This document shows positions 24,560-33,367 of a stretch of 64,000 nt of DNA, in pieces (position 1 is the stretch's first letter; the number at the start of each line of letters is the position of its first letter). Source of the DNA: Ruminococcus sp. Lineage in GTDB: Bacteria > Bacillota > Clostridia > Oscillospirales > Ruminococcaceae. The stretch spans positions 1-64,000 of the forward strand of contig JAFWTA010000063.1 in assembly GCA_017519145.1 (NCBI GenBank). Reading direction: 5' to 3'. The notes under the pieces are model-generated. The model made no database searches. It was not told the origin of the DNA and was given only the letters and a program-made list of their open reading frames with translations. The translations under genes were made by a program, and so were the position numbers.

Positions 24560-25036
24560 TCAGAGTATTATATCCTCGAATTTGCCCCGTATAGCCTTCA
24601 CCAGCTCCTGCGGCGAAAGGCGTATCTGTGTGCCTATGCGTCCGCCGCTGATGTAGAACAGAGGAAGCTCCTCTGCGGTGCTGTGTATCACCGTCATGAA
24701 CTGCTTCTTCATGCCGATAGGTGTACAGCCGCCGCGGACGTATCCCGTTATCCTGGTGATGTCCTTGACATGAAGCAGCTCCACGGACTTCTCCCCTACG
24801 CTCTTTGCCGCCTTTTTCAGGTCCAGCTCCAGAGCTACGGGCAGCAGGAAGCAGTAATAGCTTCCGCTCTTGCCCTGTGCAACCAGTGTCTTGAAGGTCT
24901 CATCAAGGGGCTGTCCCAGCTTTTCGGCGGTGTGTATGCCATCGATGAACTCCTCACACTCGTAGGTCTGCACGGTGTATTCTATCTTGCTTTTATCCAG
25001 AAAACGCATTGCGTTGGTCTTTAGTTCCTTGCCCAT
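24560..25036 (-). CDS. ybaK: Cys-tRNA(Pro)/Cys-tRNA(Cys) deacylase, YbaK/EbsC type
   Basis: A 158-residue editing enzyme that hydrolyses mischarged Cys-tRNA(Pro). The YbaK fold is recognisable by KTNAMRFLD near the N-terminus, FKTLV, a lysine-rich KKAAKSVGEKSVELL, and GYVRGGCTPIGMKK, where the GGxSP-like loop reads GGCTP. ATG 25036 is chosen because GGGAG precedes it by 8 nt. A GTG at 25051 is in frame but unsupported. It is 24 nt downstream of the DUF3267 gene. Confidence 0.9.
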   Translation of the reverse strand: MGKELKTNAMRFLDKSKIEYTVQTYECEEFIDGIHTAEKLGQPLDETFKTLVAQGKSGSYYCFLLPVALELDLKKAAKSVGEKSVELLHVKDITRITGYVRGGCTPIGMKKQFMTVIHSTAEELPLFYISGGRIGTQIRLSPQELVKAIRGKFEDIIL

Positions 25037-25060
25037 TGTTTTTTCTCCCACTGTCTTATC

Positions 25061-25624
25061 TCAGTCCGCATACCAGAAATTCACCATATCATAAAGGTAT
25101 ATCTTACCCCTTGACGGCACCTGCACCAGCGCATTTGCCGCAAAATACAAGTCGCCCGTACAGGTAATTATACTCAGAGCTCCGAAGATCGCAGGCGGAG
25201 ACCAGTGAAAGATCAGACCGGCGACCAGCGGAAGTGCTCCCAGCAGCAAAAACGGCAGCATCAACATAAAAAGATACCTCTTTTTGCTCATATGCTCGGG
25301 AGACATTGCAAAAAGCAGTCCGTTTCCTACATATATATAGGCCTCCTCTTTGAAGCATACAGCGTGGATGTATTCATGGGGGATCATAAAAACAAATGCA
25401 AGCATTGCAGCCACGACTCCCGCAATGCTGAGAAGCTCCCTGCCGAAGGTATTTACAAGAAGTATCAGGAACAGATAGCCAAGAACGCAGGAGATCAGTG
25501 TCATCACCAGAGTGAGAACCGCAAGATTATCTATCTTCTTTATCCTGTGTGCTCCCGATATCATTTCGCCCTTTGGCAGCGACTTCGGGTCATTATTGTA
25601 TTTTCCCATGAACTTTATCTTCAT
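25061..25624 (-). CDS. DUF3267-type integral membrane protein with HExxH motif
   Basis: A 187-residue membrane protein with four or five helices and a zincin motif HEYIHA (about residue 104), the hallmark of the DUF3267 putative zinc peptidase family. The second half has further helices and the conserved C-terminal D region. No target is known. GGAG precedes the ATG. It is downstream of the queH group but separated from it by two palindromes. Confidence 0.82.
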   Translation of the reverse strand: MKIKFMGKYNNDPKSLPKGEMISGAHRIKKIDNLAVLTLVMTLISCVLGYLFLILLVNTFGRELLSIAGVVAAMLAFVFMIPHEYIHAVCFKEEAYIYVGNGLLFAMSPEHMSKKRYLFMLMLPFLLLGALPLVAGLIFHWSPPAIFGALSIITCTGDLYFAANALVQVPSRGKIYLYDMVNFWYAD

Positions 25625-25653
25625 ATATTTCTCCGTATAACAAATAAAACCAT

Positions 25654-25700
25654 GGGCGGATAATATCCGCCCTTACTCGGAACGCCGAGGGCGGCGTTCC
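25654..25700. repeat. Two adjacent palindromes, GGGCGGA and GGAACGCC types
   Basis: GGGCGGATA/TATCCGCCC at 25654-25672 and GGAACGCC/GGCGTTCC at 25679-25700. The latter matches the iorB-end element and, as there, the next three bases (CTA) give the TAG stop of the gene to the right. Confidence 0.75.
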
Positions 25701-26312
25701 CTACTTTTTGCTAAAGACGCAGCCGCAGTAGTTCTGACGGTACAAGCCGTACTGCCGCGACAGCTCTATGGAGTGCTTATAGCCCTCGTGCTTCTTGAAA
25801 TCTGAGAACAGATAGGGCACTCCGCATTCCTCCTGCACCTGCCCTCCGCACTCGTTGATGAAGGCACAGTCCTTGTGGGGGCTTATGGTAAGGGTGGTGG
25901 TGAACATATCACAGCCCAGCTCCTTCGCCTTTGCTCCTGCCTTCCTCAGCCGGTAGGCTATGCACTTCCGGCAGCGCTCTCCCCTCTCGGGAAGGTCCTC
26001 AAGTCCCTTTGCAAGCTCATAGAACGGCGCAGGGTCGTATGGCTCCTCCACCACTTCTATGCTCAGCCCCATCTCCTTTACCAGCCTTTTCAGCTCGCTG
26101 AGACGGAAGCTGAACTCCTCCTCGGGGGCTATGTTGGGATTGCAGAAATACAGCGTTATACGGAAGTATTTGTCCAGCACCGTAAGTGTGTGGCTGCTGC
26201 AGGGCGCACAGCAGGCGTGAAGCAGCAGCGACGGTCTCTCGCCGCTCTTTTCAAGCTCTGACAGCTTCCTGTCAAGGAGCAGACCGTAATTGGTCTTTGC
26301 CTGACCTGCCAT
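25701..26312 (-). CDS. queH: Epoxyqueuosine reductase QueH
   Basis: A 203-residue enzyme (DUF208) that reduces epoxyqueuosine to queuosine in tRNA anticodons, the alternative to QueG. The cysteine motifs are clear: LLHACCAPCSSH (about residues 29-40), ERCRKCIAYRL (about 110-120) and a C-terminal NYCGC, which ligate the Fe-S cluster and extra metal. It starts as TAATG with the ricT stop. Its TAG stop is in a palindromic repeat arm. The ric-hol neighbours do not add to the pathway. Confidence 0.94.
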   Translation of the reverse strand: MAGQAKTNYGLLLDRKLSELEKSGERPSLLLHACCAPCSSHTLTVLDKYFRITLYFCNPNIAPEEEFSFRLSELKRLVKEMGLSIEVVEEPYDPAPFYELAKGLEDLPERGERCRKCIAYRLRKAGAKAKELGCDMFTTTLTISPHKDCAFINECGGQVQEECGVPYLFSDFKKHEGYKHSIELSRQYGLYRQNYCGCVFSKK

Positions 26313-27178
26313 TACTTGTCCTCAAGCTTTTTCAGCGCCTTGAGCTCCTCGCGGTTCACCTTTATCTCGGTGTCCTTCAGCAGCTTTACCTCGCTCCTGT
26401 CAAGAGTTACGGGCACCTCGGACTTGTCGGTCTTTACGCGGAGCTTTCCTGTGATGAGGTTAACGTCCTCGACTCTGCCCTTGTCACCGTCGGGAGTTAC
26501 TACGATAGCGCCCATCTTGGGAGTTATCTTCAGCAGTGCCTCGTATGCGTTCTGCTCGTTTTTCAGGCAGCACATGAGCCTGCCGCAGGTTCCCGATATC
26601 TTTGTGGGGTTCAGGGAAAGTCCCTGCTCCTTTGCCATCTTTATGGAAACGGGCTGGAAGTCGCCCATGTATGCCTTACAGCAGAATTCCCTGCCGCAGA
26701 TGCCAAGTCCGCCCAGTATCTTTGCCTCGTCGCGGACGCCTATCTGGCGCAGCTCTATCCTCGTTCTGAACACCGCTGCAAGATCCTTTACCAGCTCGCG
26801 GAAGTCCACGCGGTTCTCGGCTGTGAAGTAGAACAAAAGCTTATTGTTGTCAAAGGTACACTCAACGTCTACCAGCTTCATATCCAGCTTGCGGAAGGCT
26901 ATCTTCTCCTCGCATATCCTGAATGCGTCCTTCTCGCGCTGCTTGTTTTTCTCCAGCGTCTTCATATCGTTCTCGTCCGCAAGCCTGATTATGGGCTTGA
27001 GGGGCGAGGATATCATCTCGTCCTCTATCTGGCGGTTGGCGATGACAACCTCTCCGCATTCCACGCCGCGGACTGTCTCAACTATGGCGCGGTCTCCCAC
27101 CTGTGCATTGATATTGCCCGGCGAGAAGTAGTATATTTTTCCTACGCTCTTGAAGCGTACTCCGACTATTTCCTTCAT
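26312..27178 (-). CDS. ricT: RicT/YaaT (PSP1 domain) protein
   Basis: A 288-residue PSP1 domain protein. In Bacillus RicT, with RicA and RicF, forms a Fe-S containing complex that stimulates RNase Y cleavage. Residues typical of the family: VGVRFKSVGKIYYFSP at the start, RxGVEC-like VRGVECGEV, and the cysteine cluster LGGLGICGREFCC plus CGRLMCCLKNEQ. The order holB-ricT is conserved in Firmicutes and is found here. The stop overlaps the queH start by one base. Confidence 0.93.
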   Translation of the reverse strand: MKEIVGVRFKSVGKIYYFSPGNINAQVGDRAIVETVRGVECGEVVIANRQIEDEMISSPLKPIIRLADENDMKTLEKNKQREKDAFRICEEKIAFRKLDMKLVDVECTFDNNKLLFYFTAENRVDFRELVKDLAAVFRTRIELRQIGVRDEAKILGGLGICGREFCCKAYMGDFQPVSIKMAKEQGLSLNPTKISGTCGRLMCCLKNEQNAYEALLKITPKMGAIVVTPDGDKGRVEDVNLITGKLRVKTDKSEVPVTLDRSEVKLLKDTEIKVNREELKALKKLEDK

Positions 27179-27186
27179 AAAAGCTC

Positions 27187-28182
27187 CTATCTGAAAGTCT
27201 GTGCGACTATATCCATTATCTCAGCCCCCAGCGCCGTAAGCGCAAGAGGTATGCTGACGTTGCTCTCCACTGCTGCCCACGCCTTTTCCGTGCGCTCGTG
27301 GAGCCTTGCTGCCTGCGACGGGGTGACAGTCTGTGAGAGCGCCCTTGCGGCAGCTCCCGAACAGCCTATGACTGCGGCATTCCTGTCCCTTGACAGTACC
27401 GCTGCGTCGCGAAAAAGCTTGTCCAGCATGGAAAGCACCTCTCTGACGTCGTTCCTTTCCTTTCCTGCGGAAAAGAGGTCTGCTGCCAGAGAATACTCAT
27501 CCTTCCTTATTATACTATCAGCGATGGCTTTTGTCAAATCCACACGCTTTCTCAGCTCCTCATCAGTGATGTAGCTCTCGCACATACCGATGTTGCCGTG
27601 GAAGCACTCCACAGCCGCCTTTATGTCACTGCTGTCATAGCCCATGTCCGTCAGCGCCTGCTCCGCCTCGTCCTCGGTGCAGGGCGATGTGGAAAGACAC
27701 ACGCAGCGCGAGATTATGGTGGGCAGAAACTCCGATTTTGAGCCGCAGGTGAATATGAAATAGGCATACTCCGGGGGCTCCTCTATGAGCTTCAGCAGGG
27801 TGTTCTGCGTTCTTGTGTCAACGTTGTGGCAGTCCGCAAAGATGTACACCTTGCAGCCGCTGCTGTTGTTGGGCTTCACATAGGCGTCCGCTATGACCTC
27901 TCTGGCACAGTTTACGCTGTATCCGCCCAGCTTTCCCGACTTCTCGGGATATATCACATCGGGGTGGATGCCCTTTTCTACGTTCAGGCAGGCATTGCAC
28001 TCGCCGCAGGGGATGCCCTCATGGGGAAACTCGCACATCAGCGCCTGAGTGTAGTACTTCGCCATGAGCTTCCTGCCCGTGCCCTTTTCTCCGCATATCA
28101 TGACGGAGTGAGCTGTCCTGCCGCTCTTTGCCATTCCTGCAAGAGTATCAAGAAGCACCCTGTTTCCGTATATTTTCTTCAT
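27187..28182 (-). CDS. holB: DNA polymerase III delta-prime subunit
   Basis: A 331-residue clamp-loader subunit that helps load the beta clamp. A P-loop GEKGTGRK is at residues 32-39, a four-cysteine zinc module CGECNAC with an upstream Cys at about 60-75, and a LLKLIEEPPEY box (Walker-B-like region) follows. The C-terminal domain is short and divergent. The start lies 2 nt after the lipid kinase stop. The ricT gene follows 8 nt later, consistent with a dgk-holB-ricT-queH transcript. Confidence 0.92.
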   Translation of the reverse strand: MKKIYGNRVLLDTLAGMAKSGRTAHSVMICGEKGTGRKLMAKYYTQALMCEFPHEGIPCGECNACLNVEKGIHPDVIYPEKSGKLGGYSVNCAREVIADAYVKPNNSSGCKVYIFADCHNVDTRTQNTLLKLIEEPPEYAYFIFTCGSKSEFLPTIISRCVCLSTSPCTEDEAEQALTDMGYDSSDIKAAVECFHGNIGMCESYITDEELRKRVDLTKAIADSIIRKDEYSLAADLFSAGKERNDVREVLSMLDKLFRDAAVLSRDRNAAVIGCSGAAARALSQTVTPSQAARLHERTEKAWAAVESNVSIPLALTALGAEIMDIVAQTFR

Positions 28183-28184
28183 GC

Positions 28185-29102
28185 TCAGTCCTTTTCAAAG
28201 GGAAGTCTGCTCTTGCCGCGGACCATAAAGGGTACCGCCTTCTTGTGGCAGCAGATACGGTTAACGACCTCCTCGCCGCCGTACTCGCCGTCCCTTGTCC
28301 ATGAGAAGGGCTTGTCGGAGAGGTTGGTGATGGTGACCTCGTCAGTGCGGAAGAATACGATGTTCTTGTCGGTCATGTCGTTCTTCAGCAGGGCAAGGGC
28401 GGTCTTTCCCAGCTCTGCGGCGTTCTTGGGCTTTCTTATGAGAGTTACCTCGAATATGCCGTCGTCAAGGAGGAAGTTCTTCATGTTTATCATGCCCGCA
28501 ACGGAAGCGGTATTGGTGACCATGCCGTATACGAAGTCGCCCTCGATGGTCTTGTCCTTATACTCTATGCGCATGGGCTTTGCCTTTATGCTTCCCAGAT
28601 GAGCTGCACCGCCTGCGATGTAGGCTGCGTGACCGAATACGTTCTTCACCTTCTGCGAGGTCTCGTAGGTGATGTTGGTGAATGCGCCGAATGCCGCAAC
28701 ATAGGAGAAATAGCTGTCATTGAAGCCGCCTACGTCACAGAGTACGGGCTTGCCGTGGGTGATGACCTTTGCCGCCTTCAGCTGGTCCGAGGGGATGCCG
28801 AGGCTCTTGGCAAAATCATTGGTGGAGCCAGCAGGCACATAGCCTATGGGTATCTTCTTCTCACAGCCCATCACTCCCTGTAAGCACTGGCTGAGTGTGC
28901 CGTCGCCGCCTGCGACCACAAGCAGGTCATAGCCCTCATTGCAGGCATAGACCGCCTGCTCAACCGCGTCTCCGCCGCTCTGGGTGGTGTGGACGGTGAC
29001 CTCATAGCCCTCCTTCACGAATTCGTCTATTATTACGCCCAGCTTCTTGCTGATAACAGCTTTTCCCGCTACGAGATTTACAACAAAATATATCCTTTTC
29101 AT
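28185..29102 (-). CDS. Diacylglycerol/lipid kinase family protein
   Basis: A 305-residue kinase of the DAGK catalytic superfamily (YegS/DgkB/BmrU). It phosphorylates a lipid, probably diacylglycerol, at the membrane. Motifs: NLVAGKA near residue 8, VVAGGDGTLSQCLQG (about 63-77), and GYVPAGSTNDFAKSLGIP. The C-terminal half carries the conserved Asp/Glu residues near DGIFEV. GGAG precedes the ATG. First gene of a run of four with 2-8 nt gaps. Which lipid is used is not deducible. Confidence 0.92.
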   Translation of the reverse strand: MKRIYFVVNLVAGKAVISKKLGVIIDEFVKEGYEVTVHTTQSGGDAVEQAVYACNEGYDLLVVAGGDGTLSQCLQGVMGCEKKIPIGYVPAGSTNDFAKSLGIPSDQLKAAKVITHGKPVLCDVGGFNDSYFSYVAAFGAFTNITYETSQKVKNVFGHAAYIAGGAAHLGSIKAKPMRIEYKDKTIEGDFVYGMVTNTASVAGMINMKNFLLDDGIFEVTLIRKPKNAAELGKTALALLKNDMTDKNIVFFRTDEVTITNLSDKPFSWTRDGEYGGEEVVNRICCHKKAVPFMVRGKSRLPFEKD

Positions 29103-29156
29103 GATAATTCTCCCTATACGACTCAGCGGACAGATGATACTGCCCGCTGACTGTTT

Positions 29157-30524
29157 TTATAATGTGATAAACTCGGTTATGGACTTTACCGTGCCCTTTT
29201 CTGTCGATGCATATGCATAGTATGAAAGTATCTTTGAGGCATCTACTGCATCTATCTTGTCATTGCCGTCAACATCTGCCGCAGTCTTCTGTGCGTCGGT
29301 AAAATCGCCCTTGCCTGATGAGCCCGAAAGCTTTGCATACTCGGAAAGAACTGCCGATGCGTCTACTGCGTTGATAAATCCGTCTGAGTTGATATCGCCC
29401 ATGGATACCTCGGGCTTTGCCTCGCCTGCTACCTTCTTGTATGTGGCAAGTGCTATCTCGGGGTATGCGTCCTTGTCGGAAAGTCCGTTGAAGGTCTTTG
29501 AGAGAAGTCCGCTGTCGTTGTGGAGACTGCCTATCTTCTCAAGGATAGCAGCTGCCATGGCGATATGTCCCTTCTGGTTGGGGTGAACATCGGCTGTGCT
29601 CAGCGAGCTTGTCTGTATGTCAACGAAATAGCTGGCATTTCCGGGAACGCTGGTGCTGGGCTCCTGCTCCTGTGAGGTGAACTGTGACTTTACGTCAACT
29701 ACCTCGATACCGTCGATGGCGTTGAGCTTTGTGTCATACTCCCTCATCATGTTCTCACAGCGCATTCTGAGTATGCTCAGGAATGTGGCATAGTCGGACT
29801 GCTTGCCGTAGGTCTTTTCAACAAATGAGGGCTGGAGCTGCAGAGGCTGGTAGATATTGGTGACAAGTATCCTTGTGTCGGGGGATATTGCCTTGATGTC
29901 AGCAACTGCCTTCTTCAGGTTGGGGATGGTCTCGGTGTCGAGAGTTCCCCCATCGCCGTAGATATTTGTGAATGCGGAGCCTATCTCGTCGGTCACCTCA
30001 CGCTTCTGGGCAAAGGTGCCCTTTGACATATAATCCATGAGTCCGCCCTCGCCCCTGATGTTGAGCATAGCGGTAAGGTCGGTGAGAGTAGGCTTCTCGG
30101 GGATATTGTCCTTTGTATAGCCCTCGTTGAGGAACTTCTCCGAGGTCTTTCCTGCTGCAAAGTCCAGAAGATACTTGGAAAGGGACTGCATCATATCGTT
30201 GCCGCCGATGGAGATGACTACCACATCAGCGTCGGAAACCGCCTTCTTCTGTGTGTCGGTGAAGCTCTCTATCTCCTTCACAAGGTCGGAGGTGTCATAG
30301 CCCGAAACTGCGTAGTTGGATACCTTGCAGCCGAGATAATCGCCGCATATATCGCCGTAGTTGTAGGCAACACTGCCCTTGCGGAGACCGCCTGCGGCTA
30401 TACTGTCGCCAAGTACTACCATGCCCTTGGGAGCTGCTGTATCTGCTGCGTATACTGCCGATGCAGATGAAAGTGCTGTTATGCTCATTGCTGCCGCAAG
30501 GACAGCCGAAACTATCTTCTTCAT
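29157..30524 (-). CDS. Dockerin-bearing SGNH-family esterase (cellulosomal)
   Basis: A 455-residue secreted protein. Signal peptide at 1-27. SGNH hydrolase domain at about 32-345 with GDSIAAG (nucleophile Ser), GGND, and DVHPNQKGH (Asp-His of the triad). A C-terminal type-I-like dockerin at about 375-440 has two Ca-binding repeats, GDINSDGFINAVDASAVL and ADVDGNDKIDAVDASKIL. The dockerin means it attaches to a scaffoldin cohesin. The esterase would remove acetyl or similar groups from plant polysaccharides (inference). A promoter lies at 30560-30588. Confidence 0.94.
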   Translation of the reverse strand: MKKIVSAVLAAAMSITALSSASAVYAADTAAPKGMVVLGDSIAAGGLRKGSVAYNYGDICGDYLGCKVSNYAVSGYDTSDLVKEIESFTDTQKKAVSDADVVVISIGGNDMMQSLSKYLLDFAAGKTSEKFLNEGYTKDNIPEKPTLTDLTAMLNIRGEGGLMDYMSKGTFAQKREVTDEIGSAFTNIYGDGGTLDTETIPNLKKAVADIKAISPDTRILVTNIYQPLQLQPSFVEKTYGKQSDYATFLSILRMRCENMMREYDTKLNAIDGIEVVDVKSQFTSQEQEPSTSVPGNASYFVDIQTSSLSTADVHPNQKGHIAMAAAILEKIGSLHNDSGLLSKTFNGLSDKDAYPEIALATYKKVAGEAKPEVSMGDINSDGFINAVDASAVLSEYAKLSGSSGKGDFTDAQKTAADVDGNDKIDAVDASKILSYYAYASTEKGTVKSITEFITL

Positions 30525-30559
30525 TGTATTCCTCCTCCGACTGCTTTGCAGTCATTCAT

Positions 30560-30588
30560 AATATATACTGTTTTGTGTTCTGTGTCAA
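30560..30588 (-). promoter_or_regulatory. Promoter of the dockerin esterase
   Basis: Minus strand -35 TTGACA (30583-30588), 17-bp spacer, -10 TATATT (30560-30565). Confidence 0.75.
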
Positions 30589-30602
30589 CAGGTAAATAAT
30601 GT

Positions 30603-30950
30603 TCAGATATCATACCCGAGATCGCGGAGATACGCTTCATATGCCTGACGCAGCTTTCTTTCATAGGCCGCTCCGCGGAGAGCGCCTCTGAAGGAAAAAG
30701 CCGAATGCACAGGCACTATCTTGTTTGCGGCGCACCACGCCTTTTCAAACTCCTCGGGACTGAGCTTTTCCCTCGGACCTGCTTCGCGCCTTACAGCAGC
30801 AAGCTCGGATAAGCTGACATTTGCCATATCCTTTTCCAGCTCATCGGCGATATCACCGAAGCTGCTCTCGTAAAGCACATATCCGCACCTTACGCACTTT
30901 TCCTCGCTGCTGTCATTTTTTGCTCCGCAGGACGGACAGCGCTGCTTCAT
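30603..30950 (-). CDS. Zinc-ribbon protein downstream of the GH5 gene
   Basis: A 115-residue soluble protein. An N-terminal zinc ribbon (CPSC at residues 4-7, CVRC at about 18-21) is followed by a helical region. The frame is open from 31067. ATG 30950 is preferred since its A is the last base of the GH5 stop (TAATG) and GGAGG sits within the end of the GH5 gene. Probably translationally coupled to GH5. No function known. Confidence 0.8.
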   Translation of the reverse strand: MKQRCPSCGAKNDSSEEKCVRCGYVLYESSFGDIADELEKDMANVSLSELAAVRREAGPREKLSPEEFEKAWCAANKIVPVHSAFSFRGALRGAAYERKLRQAYEAYLRDLGYDI

Positions 30951-33010
30951 TACTTTGCGCCCTCCATGATAGCCTTCAGGAGAGTGTCGTTCCATGTGAG
31001 CTTGCTTCTGTTGAAGAGTCCGAAGCTGGAATCGCCGTTCATCTTGCCGTTGTCCCATACGAAGCACTTTATTCCCTGCTCCTTGGCATGGCTTATGTAG
31101 TACTCATAATAAGCGCTGCGCTCAGACTCTGCGGCTGAGTTAACACAGCCGAACTCGTCGATGATAACGGGTATCTTTTTGTCTATGAACTTGCGCTTGA
31201 GCTCCTTGAACTTCTCGTCTATCTCGCTCTTTCCGCTGTCGGTAAAGGTCTTTTCCGAGCCGTCAGAGAACTTCCACGGTGCATAGTAGTGAACGGAAAG
31301 GATGATGTTTCCGCCTGCGGGTACTCCCATATCGTTAAGTGCAACGGTATCGGCGGAAGCTGCATAGGTGGTCACTATCAGCGTTCTTGCCGCGTTATTG
31401 CCGCCGCTCTCTCTTACTGTGGAAACGAAGTCCTGTGCATAGCGGTTTATGACCGCTCTCTCCGAGGTGGTACCGCCCAGCCACTCCATTGATGAACCGA
31501 CTGTTCTGGGCTCGTTCATGCCCTCGAATATGAGTCTGTCGCCGTAGTCTGCAAAACGTGCGGCTATCTGCTGCCAGATGCTCTTGAGGCGTTCGCTGTC
31601 CTCGGCGTAGGATGCGTCCTTGGGGTCGAACCAGATATAGTCGTCGTGGTGCATATCGAGGATAACGAAAAGTCCCTCGCTGTATGCGTAGTCAACGACC
31701 TCCTGTACGCGGCTCATCCATTCTGCCTGTATTGTTGAGCCGTCCATATGCTCCGCCCACGTTACAGGTATTCTTACGGCATTGAAGCCCGCCTTCTTCA
31801 CGTTCCGGATCATCTCCTTGGAGGTCTTGGGATTGCCCCAGCCTGTCTCGGTATCTGTTCCTGCTCTGCCTGTGTTGTAGCTGTCAAGGCTGTTGCCCAG
31901 ATTCCAGCCCACCTTGATCTCGGAGACTAACTCCTGTGCAGAGCGGAAGCCTGCATTGGCTGCGGCTGTGGTGGTCGTGGTCTCTGCGGCAGCGGCTGCG
32001 GCGGCTGTGGTGGTAACAGGAGGAACATAGCCAAGCTGCTGGCTGTATTTCACGCTCACCTTGCTGAGATCGATCGTGGGGCGCTCGCTCCACCAGTAGC
32101 CCAGCACGAGCTCGTTGTCCTGCGCCATGTATGCCTTTGCGGCATTAGGCACGAACCATGTGAGCTCCAGCTCGGAGCTGTCGGTGAATACGGCTGTATC
32201 TATTGACTGGTATGAACCTGCCGATGAATTGAGTCCGAAAGCGCCTGTGAACTTGCCGAAGCCGCCGTCGGAGCTGATGTTGAACGTCACTACCTCGGGT
32301 ACGGTACCCTCGGGTATAAAGTCAAGAGGCACACGGATAGTATTGTCCTCGTCGGCATAGCCTACGCTCTTGCCTACATCGGCATCTGCGGTGCCGTCAA
32401 CGGGGACGTTCCTCGTCCTGTCAAAGCGGCATACCACGTTCTCTATCCTGATCTTTTCGGCATTTCCCCACCAATAGCCGAACAGTACCTCGCCGTTCGC
32501 TCCGATATAGTCGGTGAGCTCCTCGGGTACGTTCCACGTGATCTCACCGTAGCTTCCCTGTGTAGGGAAGGTCATGTCGGGTGACTGGTACCAGTAATCA
32601 TTTGTCTTTGCAGGGCATTCATCCGCTACGGATATTCCGAAGCCGCCCTTGAATTCTCCGATATCTCCCCCGTTATCGGAATAGATCGTGAATGTGAACG
32701 ATCTGATCTTATCGCCTTCCTCTATGAGGTCGGCAAGCGGGAATTTTGTCGTATTACTGCCCGCTGCTCTTCCGATAGTCCTGTCCGCAGTCAGCTGTGA
32801 GCCAAGAGTCGCCGAAACGGTCTCAACTGGGCTAATATGCTCGGTCGCCATCTCTGTAGTTTCCTCCTCGGTTTTTGCAGTCGTGATGCTCGTGGCTGAC
32901 GTTTCTGTTTCTTTTTCCGACACAGCCGAAGAACCACCCTTCTTCGCACATGACACCGCAGTCAGCAGCATTGCAGCCGCAGTGAAAAGCGCTATTGTAT
33001 TTTTCTTCAT
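30950..33010 (-). CDS. Lipoprotein GH5 endoglucanase with two N-terminal beta-sandwich modules
   Basis: A 686-residue glycoside hydrolase. A lipobox LTAVSC (Cys21) anchors it to the membrane, followed by a Thr/Glu-rich spacer. Two modules of about 130 residues share the pattern VLFGYWWGN and LVLGYWWSE. They look like paired carbohydrate-binding modules, CBM80-like by memory. An Ala/Thr linker leads to the GH5 domain (about 365-684): GWNLGNSLD, HHDDYIW, the acid/base Glu in IFEGMNEPR, and the nucleophile Glu in VIIDEFG. This is closest to subfamily GH5_4 (inference). It has no dockerin, unlike the nearby cellulosomal esterase, so it acts as a cell-bound enzyme. Confidence 0.93.
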   Translation of the reverse strand: MKKNTIALFTAAAMLLTAVSCAKKGGSSAVSEKETETSATSITTAKTEEETTEMATEHISPVETVSATLGSQLTADRTIGRAAGSNTTKFPLADLIEEGDKIRSFTFTIYSDNGGDIGEFKGGFGISVADECPAKTNDYWYQSPDMTFPTQGSYGEITWNVPEELTDYIGANGEVLFGYWWGNAEKIRIENVVCRFDRTRNVPVDGTADADVGKSVGYADEDNTIRVPLDFIPEGTVPEVVTFNISSDGGFGKFTGAFGLNSSAGSYQSIDTAVFTDSSELELTWFVPNAAKAYMAQDNELVLGYWWSERPTIDLSKVSVKYSQQLGYVPPVTTTAAAAAAAETTTTTAAANAGFRSAQELVSEIKVGWNLGNSLDSYNTGRAGTDTETGWGNPKTSKEMIRNVKKAGFNAVRIPVTWAEHMDGSTIQAEWMSRVQEVVDYAYSEGLFVILDMHHDDYIWFDPKDASYAEDSERLKSIWQQIAARFADYGDRLIFEGMNEPRTVGSSMEWLGGTTSERAVINRYAQDFVSTVRESGGNNAARTLIVTTYAASADTVALNDMGVPAGGNIILSVHYYAPWKFSDGSEKTFTDSGKSEIDEKFKELKRKFIDKKIPVIIDEFGCVNSAAESERSAYYEYYISHAKEQGIKCFVWDNGKMNGDSSFGLFNRSKLTWNDTLLKAIMEGAK

Positions 33011-33077
33011 TTTTTATGTCCTTTCCTCATTGCCTGATCCTGAGACCAGAAAAACATAATTCAAAACACTATTTATA

Positions 33078-33106
33078 ATTATACCACGTCCCGGCAATAT
33101 TTGCAA
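33078..33106 (-). promoter_or_regulatory. Promoter of the GH5 gene
   Basis: Minus strand -35 TTGCAA (33101-33106), 17-bp spacer, -10 TATAAT (33078-33083). Confidence 0.7.
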
Positions 33107-33262
33107 TACATGATTTTTACCAATATAGGTACCTCCCCTCCGATTATATTTATTAATATGCTGTAATGCGGAGACAGCTGCCGCGAAAATGACAGAACAG
33201 TGAAATTAGGTGGTGAAAATGTGTAGTTTTGTAAAAGAATTGATTACAATTACCGCTTCGGC

Positions 33263-33291
33263 TTGACAAAACATTTCCGCTTGTGTATAAT
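33263..33291 (+). promoter_or_regulatory. Promoter of the permuted-cohesin lipoprotein
   Basis: -35 TTGACA (33263-33268), 17-bp spacer, -10 TATAAT (33286-33291). The divergent gap 33011-33367 holds only this and the GH5 promoter. Confidence 0.85.
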
Positions 33292-33367
33292 AAGTATAAG
33301 CTGAGCGAAGAGCACTGCTTCGCATTTCATAAAATGGTTATATATGAAAATGAAAGGACGCAAAACT

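Noticed and set aside
26186..27574. 462-codon plus frame
   Set aside because: Antisense to ricT, queH and holB, and without binding site or recognisable domain.
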